This document shows positions 48,931 through 56,923 of a stretch of 64,000 nucleotides of DNA, in pieces. The notes under the pieces were generated by a model that did no database searches, had not been told where the DNA came from, and was given only the letters and a program-made list of their open reading frames with translations. Where the stretch lies: positions 4,145,001 through 4,209,000 of the forward strand of contig OY282353.1 of NCBI GenBank assembly GCA_958295465.1. The letters run 5' to 3'. Origin of the DNA: an uncultured Gammaproteobacteria bacterium. GTDB taxonomy: Bacteria > Pseudomonadota > Gammaproteobacteria > HK1. Position 1 is the stretch's first letter, and every line of letters starts with the position of its first letter. The translations under genes were made by a program, and so were the position numbers.

Positions 48931-51014
48931 GCGGCTACCGGATCGGCGCCGACATCGGGGGCACGTTCACCGACATCGTGCTGCTCGACGAGGACGGGAA
49001 CGTCATCTCGAAGAAGATCTCGTCGAGCGTCGAGAACTACGCGCTGGCCATCGTGGAGGGGCTGGAATCCGTGTTCGCCGGGCACGGGGTGGCGCCGGGC
49101 GAAGTCGCGGAGATCATGCACGGCACCACGGTGGCGTCGAACGCGATCCTGGAGCGGGCCGGCGCGCGGGTGGGACTGGTCACCAGCAAGGGCTTCCGCG
49201 ACGTGCTGGAGCTGCGCAACCTGCGGATGCCGCGGCTCTACGACCTCACCTGGGAGAAGCCCCCGCCGCTGGTGGAGCGCTACCTGCGGATGGTGGTGGA
49301 CGAGCGGGTGAACGCCGCGGGCGAGGTCGTGCGTCCGCTGGCCCGCGACGACGCGAGGCGGGCGGTGCGGCGGTTGCTCGACGAAGGGGTCGAGGCCATC
49401 GCGATCTGCCTCGTCAACTCGTATGCGAACCCGGTGCATGAGCGCCTGATCGCCGAGGTGGCCGAGGAGCTCGCCCCCGGGCTCCCATGCTGCACGAGCT
49501 TCGACGTGCTGCCGGAGATCAAGGAGTACGAGCGCACCTCGACCACGGTGGTCAACACCTACGTGCTGCCCATCGTCGAGCGGTATCTGAGGACCCTGCG
49601 CGAAGCCCTCGACTCCCGCGGCATGGCCGTCCCCCTGCTCATCATGCAGTCGAACGGCGGCCTCACCCCGGCCGCGGAGGCCGCGGTCAAGCCGGTCAAC
49701 ATCGTCGAGTCGGGTCCTGCCGCGGGGGTCGTGGGGGCGCGCGCCATCGCACGGCAGTCGGGCTTGGAGAACGTCATCAGCTTCGACATGGGCGGGACCA
49801 CCGCCAAGGCGTCCCTCATCGAGCGCGGCGAGTACACCCGCACCCGCGAGTACTCGGTGGGGGGCGGCATCATGGCCGGCTCGCGCCTGCTCACCGGCGC
49901 CGGCTACCTGCTGAACGTGCCGGCCATCGATCTCGCGGAGGTCGGCGCCGGCGGGGGCTCGATCATCCGCATCGACTCCGGCGGCTCGATGCAGGTCGGC
50001 CCGAGGAGCGCGGGCGCCCGCCCCGGGCCGGTGTGCTACGGACTGGGCGGCGAGGCGCCGACGGTGACCGACGCGAACGTCGTGCTCGGGTATCTGAACC
50101 CCTCCTTCCTCTGCGGCGGCGAGCTCCGGATCGACGCCGCGGCCAGCGCCCGCGCCATCGAGGCGGCGGTGGCGGAGCCGCTCGGGTTTGCGCCGGAGCA
50201 TGCGGCGTGGGGCGCGCGGCAGGTGGCGATCGCGAACATGATCCGCGCGATCCGCGCCGTCTCCTCCGAACGCGGGCGCGACCCGCGCGAATACGCCCTG
50301 TTCGCATTCGGCGGCAACGGGGCACTGTTCGCGGCGGGGATGGCGGCGGAGCTCGGGATGAAGACGGTCGTCGTACCCCCCGCGGCGGGGCTGTTCTCGG
50401 CCTTCGGCCTGCTCTACGCGGAGATCGAGCACCATTACTCGCGCACCGTGCGGCGCGTGCTCCGCGACGCGGATCCGGCGGCGATCGACGCCGTCTACCG
50501 CGCGCTCGAAGCGCAGGCGGTCTCGCAACTCGCGGCGGACGGCTTCGACGCCGCCCATCGCGGGCACGAGCGCACCGCGATGCTGCACTACCAGAGACAG
50601 ATCTACGAGCTCGAAGTGCCGGCGCCGGCCGGCCGCATCGACCGTGCCGCGCTCGACACCCTGGCCGAATCCTTCGGGCGCGAGCACGAGCGGACCTACG
50701 GGCATCGGGCCGGAGCCGGCGAGCCGGTGGAGCTGGTGACCGCGCAGGTGCTAGGCCGGGGCTTGAGCGAGCGCCCCCGGGTGCCGGAGCGGCTGAGCCT
50801 CGCCGGACGGGAGACCGGGACCGGCGCGCGGCGAGCGTATTACGGACCGGCGCTCGGCTGGGTCGACACCCCGGTCGTCCCCCGCGAGACGCTGGCCCGC
50901 GGGGGCGGCGGCGAGGGGCCGTGCATCGTCGAGGAGTACGATTCCACCTGCCTCGTGCCCCCGGGCGTCCGTGCGAGGGTCGATGCGAGGGGCAACCTCG
51001 TGCTGTCGCTGTGA
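48927..51014 (+). CDS. hyuA: Hydantoinase A / N-methylhydantoinase-type subunit
   Basis: A 695-residue actin-fold ATPase subunit starting at GTG 48927 inside the hyuB stop. Visible: RIGADIGGTFTDIVLLDEDG (phosphate loop 1), MHGTTVASNAILERAG, ESGPAAGVVGARAIA, ISFDMGGTTAKASLIERG (phosphate loop 2), and FGGNGALFAAGMA. It pairs with HyuB for ATP-dependent ring opening of a cyclic amide. Length is normal. The downstream chaC gene makes 5-oxoproline from glutathione, a known substrate type of this family, which offers one possible link. Confidence 0.93.
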   Translation: MSGYRIGADIGGTFTDIVLLDEDGNVISKKISSSVENYALAIVEGLESVFAGHGVAPGEVAEIMHGTTVASNAILERAGARVGLVTSKGFRDVLELRNLRMPRLYDLTWEKPPPLVERYLRMVVDERVNAAGEVVRPLARDDARRAVRRLLDEGVEAIAICLVNSYANPVHERLIAEVAEELAPGLPCCTSFDVLPEIKEYERTSTTVVNTYVLPIVERYLRTLREALDSRGMAVPLLIMQSNGGLTPAAEAAVKPVNIVESGPAAGVVGARAIARQSGLENVISFDMGGTTAKASLIERGEYTRTREYSVGGGIMAGSRLLTGAGYLLNVPAIDLAEVGAGGGSIIRIDSGGSMQVGPRSAGARPGPVCYGLGGEAPTVTDANVVLGYLNPSFLCGGELRIDAAASARAIEAAVAEPLGFAPEHAAWGARQVAIANMIRAIRAVSSERGRDPREYALFAFGGNGALFAAGMAAELGMKTVVVPPAAGLFSAFGLLYAEIEHHYSRTVRRVLRDADPAAIDAVYRALEAQAVSQLAADGFDAAHRGHERTAMLHYQRQIYELEVPAPAGRIDRAALDTLAESFGREHERTYGHRAGAGEPVELVTAQVLGRGLSERPRVPERLSLAGRETGTGARRAYYGPALGWVDTPVVPRETLARGGGGEGPCIVEEYDSTCLVPPGVRARVDARGNLVLSL

Positions 51015-51309
51015 ACGAGGCGCGCAGCCACGTCGTTCGAGGGCACGTCCGGAACGATCTTCGAGGAATCCGCTTTCTCCGACGTCCACCCCCGAGCATG
51101 AGGCTCCTCTCCTGCGCCCGACGCCCGGCAAGTCCCCTGGGGAGGTGACGGACGGAGCTGCCACGGCCACGGGCGACGCCGTGACCGGCTCGCCGAAGGA
51201 GCATTGCCGGCAACCATCCGGAGCGGCGCCGTGGACAAGCGAAGGCGTCCCAATAGAATACGTGCCGCCCCGGCCTCTCCCCATGTCCCCGACCGTCCGC
51301 GAACCAGCC

Positions 51310-52143
51310 ATGCACGCATCCGCATTCGCGCCCGGCAACGTCTCGGGCGTATTCAAGATCGTCCGTGACGACGACCCGCGGCGGATGCACTCGCTGGGCA
51401 TGGGATTCACCGTGCTGCACGGGGTGACCGCGACGGTGAGCGAGGCGCCGGCCGTCGAGATCGCCTTCAACGGCCTGGTGTTCGACTTCGTGACGGTCCG
51501 CCACGTCGTCGAGGCGCTCGTGGATCGCCCGGTCAAGGTCGCGCTGGAGAGCGCCCTGCCGCTCTCCGGCGGATTCGGGCTGAGCGGGGCATCGGCGCTC
51601 GCCACCGCGTACGCCCTCGACGCAGGGTTCGAGCTGGGGCTGGACGAGCGCACGCTCGCCATGGCCGCGCACGTCGCGGAGGTGAAGAACCTCACCGGGC
51701 TCGGCGACGTATGCGGGCAGTTCCACGGTGGATGCCTCGCGAAACTGGCGCCCGGGGATCCGCTCGCGGCGGTGGCCCTGCCGGTGGCCGAGCAGACGGT
51801 GTTCTACCGGTACTTCAGCCCCATCCGGACGCGCGAGATCATCGGCGACCCCGGACATGCCGAGCGGATCAACGCCGCGGCCGACGCCGCGCTCGCGGAC
51901 CTCGCGGCGCTCGCCGAACGGGAGGTGCCGGAGTTCCGCGAGTACGTTGCGGTCGCGAAGCGGTTCTCCGTCACGAGCGACCTGCTGCGCCACCCCGGCG
52001 TGCAGCGGATCATCGCCGAGGTCGAAGCGGCAGGGGGGGCGGCGTCGATGATCATGCTCGGCAACGCGGTGTTCTCCACCGTCGCGTTCGAGGGCGCGCG
52101 CGAGACCCGGCTGTCGAGGCACCGGGTGAGGATCGTCGATTGA
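51310..52143 (+). CDS. Pantoate kinase, archaeal type (PoK, GHMP family)
   Basis: A 277-residue GHMP kinase from ATG 51310. It begins ASAFAPGNVSGVFKIV, has the ATP-binding motif ALPLSGGFGLSGASALA near residue 85, and EVKNLTGLGDVCGQFHGG near 125. This pattern fits archaeal pantoate kinases, which phosphorylate pantoate to 4-phosphopantoate. The next gene encodes the enzyme using that product, which makes the assignment strong. Homoserine or mevalonate kinases differ in the start and in the middle motif. The 295 bp between hyuA and this gene hold no other feature. Archaeal-type CoA synthesis in a bacterium is unusual and suggests transfer. Confidence 0.82.
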   Translation: MHASAFAPGNVSGVFKIVRDDDPRRMHSLGMGFTVLHGVTATVSEAPAVEIAFNGLVFDFVTVRHVVEALVDRPVKVALESALPLSGGFGLSGASALATAYALDAGFELGLDERTLAMAAHVAEVKNLTGLGDVCGQFHGGCLAKLAPGDPLAAVALPVAEQTVFYRYFSPIRTREIIGDPGHAERINAAADAALADLAALAEREVPEFREYVAVAKRFSVTSDLLRHPGVQRIIAEVEAAGGAASMIMLGNAVFSTVAFEGARETRLSRHRVRIVD

Positions 52144-52278
52144 CCGGCGGCGGAAGCCGGCTGCCGGCGGGGCGTCGTCCCGGAGCGGCGATGCGGGGTG
52201 TCGGGTGACCGCTCCGGCCGGCGACCGCCATGTCTCCGGAGAAGGCGCGGGGCAGGACTCCGATACGCGGGGCGTGGA

Positions 52279-53010
52279 GTGACGGACGTCCCCGCATCCC
52301 ATCCCCGCTACGCATCGCTACGCACCCGGGATGCGATCGTCGCCGGGGTCGAGGCGGGGGTGACCTCGATCCACGGACTCATCGCGCACGGCCGCGGCGA
52401 GGCGTTCGACTATCTGCTCGGCGAGCGTACCCGCGGTTTCGCCCACGAGGCCATCGACGCCGCGGCGGCGATGCTGGCCACCGCCGTGCGTCCCGTGGTC
52501 TCCGTCAACGGCAACGCGGCGGCGCTCGTTCCGGGCGAACTCGCCGCCCTCGCGGCGGCGCTCGATGCGCCTGTCGAGGTCAACGTCTTCCACGCATCGA
52601 AGGAACGCGAGCGAGCGATCCGCGAACACCTGCTGGCGCATGGCGCCCGCGAGGTGCTGATGCCCACCGGGCACGCGGTGCTCGACCACCTCGATTCGAA
52701 CCGGCGTTTCGTCCACCCGGACGGGATCGGCGCGGCGGACGTGGTCTTCGTGCCGCTCGAGGACGGGGATCGGTGCCGGGCGCTGGTGCGATCCGGCAGG
52801 CGCGTGATCGTCGTCGACCTCAATCCGATGTCCCGCACGTCGAGGACCGCCACCATCACCATCGTCGACGACGTGACGCGGGCGATGCCGGTGCTGCTGG
52901 AACGGGTCGCGGCGCATCGTGGCCACGCCGGGGCCGCGCGGGCGGCGCTCGGGCGTTACGACAACGCCCGGGTGCTGCAAGCGGCGGAAACCGCGGTCCG
53001 CACGGGCTGA
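52279..53010 (+). CDS. 4-phosphopantoate--beta-alanine ligase, archaeal phosphopantothenate synthetase (DUF137)
   Basis: A 243-residue protein from GTG 52279, chosen because homologues start just before SHPRYASL. It follows archaeal PPS along its length: HPRYASLRTRDAIVAGVEAG, GLIAHGRGEAFDYLLGE, PVVSVNGNAAALVPGEL, VFVPLEDGDR and VVDLNPMSRTSRTATITIVD. The enzyme joins 4-phosphopantoate and beta-alanine with ATP to 4'-phosphopantothenate, replacing PanC and CoaA of bacteria in reversed order. It follows the kinase by 135 bp on the same strand. Confidence 0.9.
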   Translation: MTDVPASHPRYASLRTRDAIVAGVEAGVTSIHGLIAHGRGEAFDYLLGERTRGFAHEAIDAAAAMLATAVRPVVSVNGNAAALVPGELAALAAALDAPVEVNVFHASKERERAIREHLLAHGAREVLMPTGHAVLDHLDSNRRFVHPDGIGAADVVFVPLEDGDRCRALVRSGRRVIVVDLNPMSRTSRTATITIVDDVTRAMPVLLERVAAHRGHAGAARAALGRYDNARVLQAAETAVRTG

Positions 53011-53205
53011 GCCGGGGATCGGAAGAAGCTCGGCGCCCGGACGTCACGGAGACGACCTCGTATGGAGCAGACTCGTTCCCCGGCGGCCGGCGACGCTTCG
53101 CCCGACGTTGGCGATTCCGAGTACGCGGAATCGCGGGACGACCGCGAAGCGGCCGCGTCGCCTTGCAGGGCGGTGACGCACCCGCCCGTCACGGAGACGA
53201 CCCCG

Positions 53206-53745
53206 ATGTCCGGTGTGTGGGTGTTCGGCTACGGGTCCCTCATCCGGCGACCCGACATCGCATTTCGCGAGCGGCGGGTCGCGCAGGTGCGGGGCTGGAA
53301 GCGGCGGTTCTGGCAGGGATCGCACGACCACCGTGGCGTCCCGCGGGCGCCGGGGCGCGTCGTCACCCTCGCGCCCGACGCGCGGGCATGGTGCGAGGGC
53401 ATGGCCTATCTCATCGACGATGCGGTTGCGGACAGGACCTTCGCAGGACTGGACTATCGAGAAAAGAACGGTTACGAGCGCCACGAGGTGAGGCTCGAGT
53501 TTCGTGGCGGAGGAGCGTGCACCGGGATCGTCTACATTGCTTCGGCCGGCAACCACGCCTGGCTCGGCCCGGCGCCGCCCGGCGAGATGGCCAAGCAGAT
53601 CCGCCGCTCGGCCGGACCGAGCGGCGCCAACCTCGAGTACCTGTGCGAGCTGGCGGCGGCGCTGCGGGATCTGGGGATCGACGATCCCCACGTATTCGAG
53701 CTCGAACGCCTGGTGCTGGCGGCCGGCGAGCCGGCGGGAACGTAG
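53206..53745 (+). CDS. chaC: ChaC-like gamma-glutamylcyclotransferase
   Basis: A 179-residue protein from ATG 53206 with CGGAG upstream. The N-terminus WVFGYGSLIRRPDIAF has the substrate-binding YGSL loop; DYREKNGYERHEV carries the catalytic Glu; GANLEYL follows near the C-terminus. ChaC enzymes degrade glutathione to 5-oxoproline and Cys-Gly. Length is typical. It lies 195 bp after the CoA gene pair on the same strand. Confidence 0.9.
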   Translation: MSGVWVFGYGSLIRRPDIAFRERRVAQVRGWKRRFWQGSHDHRGVPRAPGRVVTLAPDARAWCEGMAYLIDDAVADRTFAGLDYREKNGYERHEVRLEFRGGGACTGIVYIASAGNHAWLGPAPPGEMAKQIRRSAGPSGANLEYLCELAAALRDLGIDDPHVFELERLVLAAGEPAGT

Positions 53746-53835
53746 CGCGGCGCCGGCCGGCGCCGCCTTCATGCAACGAGACGTTTCAACGCGCTTCACC
53801 CGGAGCGGACGCAAGGCGTACGGCCGCGGCGCGCC

Positions 53836-54642
53836 TCACGACAGGCGTTCCTCCCCCGTGCGGTTCACGAGCGGGCGCCGGTACAGCGGGTGGTGCAGGC
53901 TCCGCACCTCGTGCTCGATGGAGAACAGCACCTTCCTTCCCCCTGGCGCGACGATGTCGACGAAGCGGAACTGGTGAGGGTTGTCCTCGCGGGTGACGAG
54001 ACCGCGTTCGGCAAGCGCATGGTACGGCCCGGAGAAGTCGGCGACGTAGATCGCCAGATGGTGTCCGTCGTACTCGGCGTCGTGCCCCTTGCCTTCCCGG
54101 AACACGAGGCTCTGCCCCGGACCCGCGTTCACGCACACCCTCGCGCCCTCCACCCTGGCCGGGGCGCCCATCACCGAGCGGTAGAACCGCGCGACCCCCG
54201 CCGCCGCGCCCTTCGCGATCGGCATCTCGACATACGGAATGCCGAGCGGCCCGCCATGGCCCTCCCCGGCCGCGTGCACCCGGAACCGGTTGCCCCAGGG
54301 ACACGTCACCTCGACGTGGGCGCGCCTTCGCCGCCACGAGAACCGCGTGCCGTCGAGCCGCTCCGACACCCGTCGCAGCCGGTTCTCGAGCGCATCGAGG
54401 TCCGGCACCACCAGCCCCATCACCCCGCGGAAGCGCTGCGGCTCCCCCCTCGGGAGGTGGAATTGCTGCCGGCCGCAGTTCACCCACATGTTGCGGGTGC
54501 CCACCATCAGGTACGGATCGCGGGTGAACCCGAGCCCGTCCACGTAGAAGTCGGTCGCGGCCCCCTGATCCGGGACGGTGAGGTTCACGTGTTCGAAGAA
54601 GACGATGTTGCCGACGTCCTGGGAAGCGGGGTCGAAGCGCAT
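53836..54642 (-). CDS. VOC (glyoxalase/dioxygenase superfamily) protein
   Basis: A 268-residue protein with two VOC modules: the first begins FFEHVNLTVPDQGAATDFYV, with the MVGTRNMWVNCGRQQFHLP strand, and the second has GVARFYRSVMGAPARV and HHLAIYVADFSG. The predicted metal ligands (His, His, Glu type) are plausible but not complete by eye. Family members are lyases, dioxygenases or resistance proteins. ATG 54642 is chosen because alignment to the VOC start requires it and an AGG-rich site lies upstream. Faces chaC tail to tail. Substrate unknown. Confidence 0.75.
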   Translation of the reverse strand: MRFDPASQDVGNIVFFEHVNLTVPDQGAATDFYVDGLGFTRDPYLMVGTRNMWVNCGRQQFHLPRGEPQRFRGVMGLVVPDLDALENRLRRVSERLDGTRFSWRRRRAHVEVTCPWGNRFRVHAAGEGHGGPLGIPYVEMPIAKGAAAGVARFYRSVMGAPARVEGARVCVNAGPGQSLVFREGKGHDAEYDGHHLAIYVADFSGPYHALAERGLVTREDNPHQFRFVDIVAPGGRKVLFSIEHEVRSLHHPLYRRPLVNRTGEERLS

Positions 54643-54794
54643 TCCTGATACCTCTCGTTCGTTCGAGTTGTCCCGGCAGATGAAAACGCGGTCCATACCG
54701 GTCTCGGGCATGGAGGAACCCCGCTACGGGCGGGGTGCAGTCCATGCTTCCCGCGAACCCGCCTCGACGACGGCCTTTCGGCGGCTCCGGACGG

Positions 54795-55388
54795 TCAGTT
54801 CAGCGGCTTGCCGGCACTCGGCGGCACGCGGCGCGCCTCGGTGCGCAGCGTGTAGTGGCTCGCCACTTCCGCGACGGCGGCCCGCCCGTCATAGCGTCCG
54901 GTCATCCGGGTCATCGCGTCGTGACGCAGGGCCGCTTTCAGGAGTGCCGCGAACTCCCCGCGCTGCCCGTCGTCCAGGGGGTGCTGCTGGGTGCGGATGA
55001 TCTCGAAGCCCCGGTCGCCGAAGAGCCAGGTGAGGCGCGGCTGCCGGGAGAGCAGGTCCAGCGCCTCGAAGTGCGTGCCGCCCTCCCCCGGGGTCACCAG
55101 GACCTCGCATACGAACGGATCGAACGGCCCGGTATGCACCTCGGGCCGGAGCACCACCACCGCGCCGTGGACGGTCTCGATGACGTCGCTGTCGAGCCCG
55201 AGGGACAGGGGGCCACGCCATTTCCGGAGGACCCTGCGGTCCGCCTTGCTCTCCGGTCCGGCGAGATCGATGAAGAATGCAGCCTCCGGAGCGCCGCCGT
55301 CGAGCTCGACGGGAATGCAGGTGGCGGCCGCCCCGGAGGCGGTCATCGCCTTGCGCACTGCGGCAGGGAATCTTCGGTTGGACGACAT
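54795..55388 (-). CDS. Hypothetical protein, 197 residues
   Basis: ATG 55388 (MSSNRRFPAAVRKAM). No known family is recognised. The sequence is well-formed alpha/beta (PVELDGGAPEAAFFIDLAG, VVVLRPEVHTGPFDPFVCEV, RLTWLFGDRGFEIIRTQQH) with strong GC3 bias, so it is a real gene. Same strand as the VOC gene, 152 bp upstream of its start, possibly co-transcribed. Confidence 0.65.
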   Translation of the reverse strand: MSSNRRFPAAVRKAMTASGAAATCIPVELDGGAPEAAFFIDLAGPESKADRRVLRKWRGPLSLGLDSDVIETVHGAVVVLRPEVHTGPFDPFVCEVLVTPGEGGTHFEALDLLSRQPRLTWLFGDRGFEIIRTQQHPLDDGQRGEFAALLKAALRHDAMTRMTGRYDGRAAVAEVASHYTLRTEARRVPPSAGKPLN

Positions 55389-55474
55389 CGGCGCCGGCAC
55401 TCGCAGATACGACGATTCATGATGCGCAGTCTATCCGGGCCGCCGCGGCCGGTCACACCGGAAAGGACTTTCGG

Positions 55475-55596
55475 CAGCAATTCCCGCTAAGCGCGAGAAC
55501 GTCCGAAGATCCGTCATGATCAGGCGCTCCGGCCATCGGAAATCGCTCGATATCGCATCGTGACATCGCGTATCGGGACGTTAGCGGGAACTGCTG
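55475..55596. mobile_element. Short MITE-like element with 10-bp flanking repeats
   Basis: CAGCAATTCCCGCTAA (55,475-55,490) is repeated inverted as TTAGCGGGAACTGCTG (55,581-55,596), one mismatch in 16. Immediately outside, GGACTTTCGG appears on both sides (55,465-55,474 and 55,596-55,605, touching the last base), like a 9-10 bp target duplication. The 122-bp interior has no gene. IS4- or IS1-type elements produce duplications of this size; no such transposase is in the window. Confidence 0.6.
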
Positions 55597-55799
55597 GACT
55601 TTCGGTAGCGTCAACGCAAGGCAGGTGGCTCGAACGGGCGGAATGGTGGGGCGGCCGCACCTCGCTCCGGAGCCCCGCCGGGACGTGCCTTCCATCTTCG
55701 GCAGCGTGACGGCTCCGATGTCTCCCTGCCTCCCGTCGGCCGGACGAGTCGGCCGCCGATCCCGAACTGAACCACTTCTCCATCTCGGATGGATTGCAG

Positions 55800-55865
55800 A
55801 AATCTATGAATCAATGAAATATGTCATATATTTAATGTAAATTATACTATTACATCAAGTATCCG
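55800..55865 (+). promoter_or_regulatory. AT-rich upstream region of the PhyH gene
   Basis: A sharply AT-rich stretch containing ATGTCATATATTTAATGTAA and TTATACTATTAC, contrasting with ~70% GC around it. The likely promoter of the PhyH gene, with TATACT as a possible -10. The rest of 55,606-55,800 holds no gene. Confidence 0.5.
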
Positions 55866-55976
55866 GTCCCGGCACGGATGGAGAGGCCGAGCTCGGCGAT
55901 CGAGCGCGCCGGGTTGATCGCGGCGCCCGGAGGACGAATGATCGCGCTTGACGGCGAACGACACGGGAGCATGACG

Positions 55977-56813
55977 ATGGGCAAGGTGCTGGATGTGGCG
56001 GCGGTCGAGCAGTTTCACCGGGACGGCTTCTACGCGCCGGTCCGGGTGGCCTCGGGGGAGGAAGCGTTGCGGTTGCGCGAGCGGCTCGAGGCCCACGAGG
56101 CCGGGCACGGCGGGCCGCTCAAGGGCCCGGTGCGCTTCAAGAGCCATCTCCTGTTCAAGTGGCTGGCGGACTTCATCCGCTCGCCGCGGGTGCTGGATCC
56201 GGTCGAGGACGTCATCGGCCCCGACATCATGGTCTGGTCGACGGACTGGTGGCTCAAGGAGGCGAACTCCCCGAGCTACGTCTCCTGGCACCAGGACAGC
56301 CAGTACTGGGGGCTCGACAGCGACAAGCTGGTCACGGTGTGGGTGGCGCTGTCGCCTTCGAACGTCGCCAGCGGCTGCATGCGCTACATGCCCGGCTCGC
56401 ACCTGGGACCCGACCTGCCCCACCGGGAGACCTACCACGACGACAACCTGCTCACCCGCGGGCAGGAAATCACCGAGGGGATCGACGAGAACAAGGCGGT
56501 CAACGTCGAGCTGGAGCCGGGCGAGGGCTCGCTCTTCGCGTTCCGCATCGCACACGCATCGCATCCCAACCGCACCGATGACCGCCGCATCGGGCTGGCG
56601 ATCCGCTTCATCCCCCCCGATGCGCGTCAGGTCCGATCGGATCAGGACAGCGTGGCGCTCGTGCGTGGTGTCGATACGCACGGCCATTTCGAGCTGGAGC
56701 CCGAGCCGGAGTGCGACTTCGATCCGAACGCGGTGGAATTTCACCGCTGGGCGGAGGAGGAGCGCCGCAAGATCCTCTACCACGGCACGGACTGGCAGAC
56801 GCACCGCACCTGA
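55977..56813 (+). CDS. Phytanoyl-CoA dioxygenase (PhyH) family protein
   Basis: A 278-residue Fe(II)/2-oxoglutarate oxygenase. Start at ATG 55977 is preferred (GGGAG about eight bases before); 55,938 with GGAGG is an alternative. Facial triad: His and Asp in SWHQDSQYWGLD near residue 105 and the distal His in IAHASHPNRTDD near 193, followed by the 2-oxoglutarate Arg in GLAIRF. PSNVASGCMRYMPGSHLGP is typical of the bacterial PhyH group that hydroxylates small molecules. Substrate unknown. Confidence 0.9.
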   Translation: MGKVLDVAAVEQFHRDGFYAPVRVASGEEALRLRERLEAHEAGHGGPLKGPVRFKSHLLFKWLADFIRSPRVLDPVEDVIGPDIMVWSTDWWLKEANSPSYVSWHQDSQYWGLDSDKLVTVWVALSPSNVASGCMRYMPGSHLGPDLPHRETYHDDNLLTRGQEITEGIDENKAVNVELEPGEGSLFAFRIAHASHPNRTDDRRIGLAIRFIPPDARQVRSDQDSVALVRGVDTHGHFELEPEPECDFDPNAVEFHRWAEEERRKILYHGTDWQTHRT

Positions 56814-56923
56814 GCTCGCGAACACCTCCCCGATCCACCCCCACCGGCATCACCGGGGCCGGCGCCGGGCGTCGACCCGGGGGCGCCCGGTCCCGTGCGC
56901 CATCGTCACCGCCGGCGCCGCGC

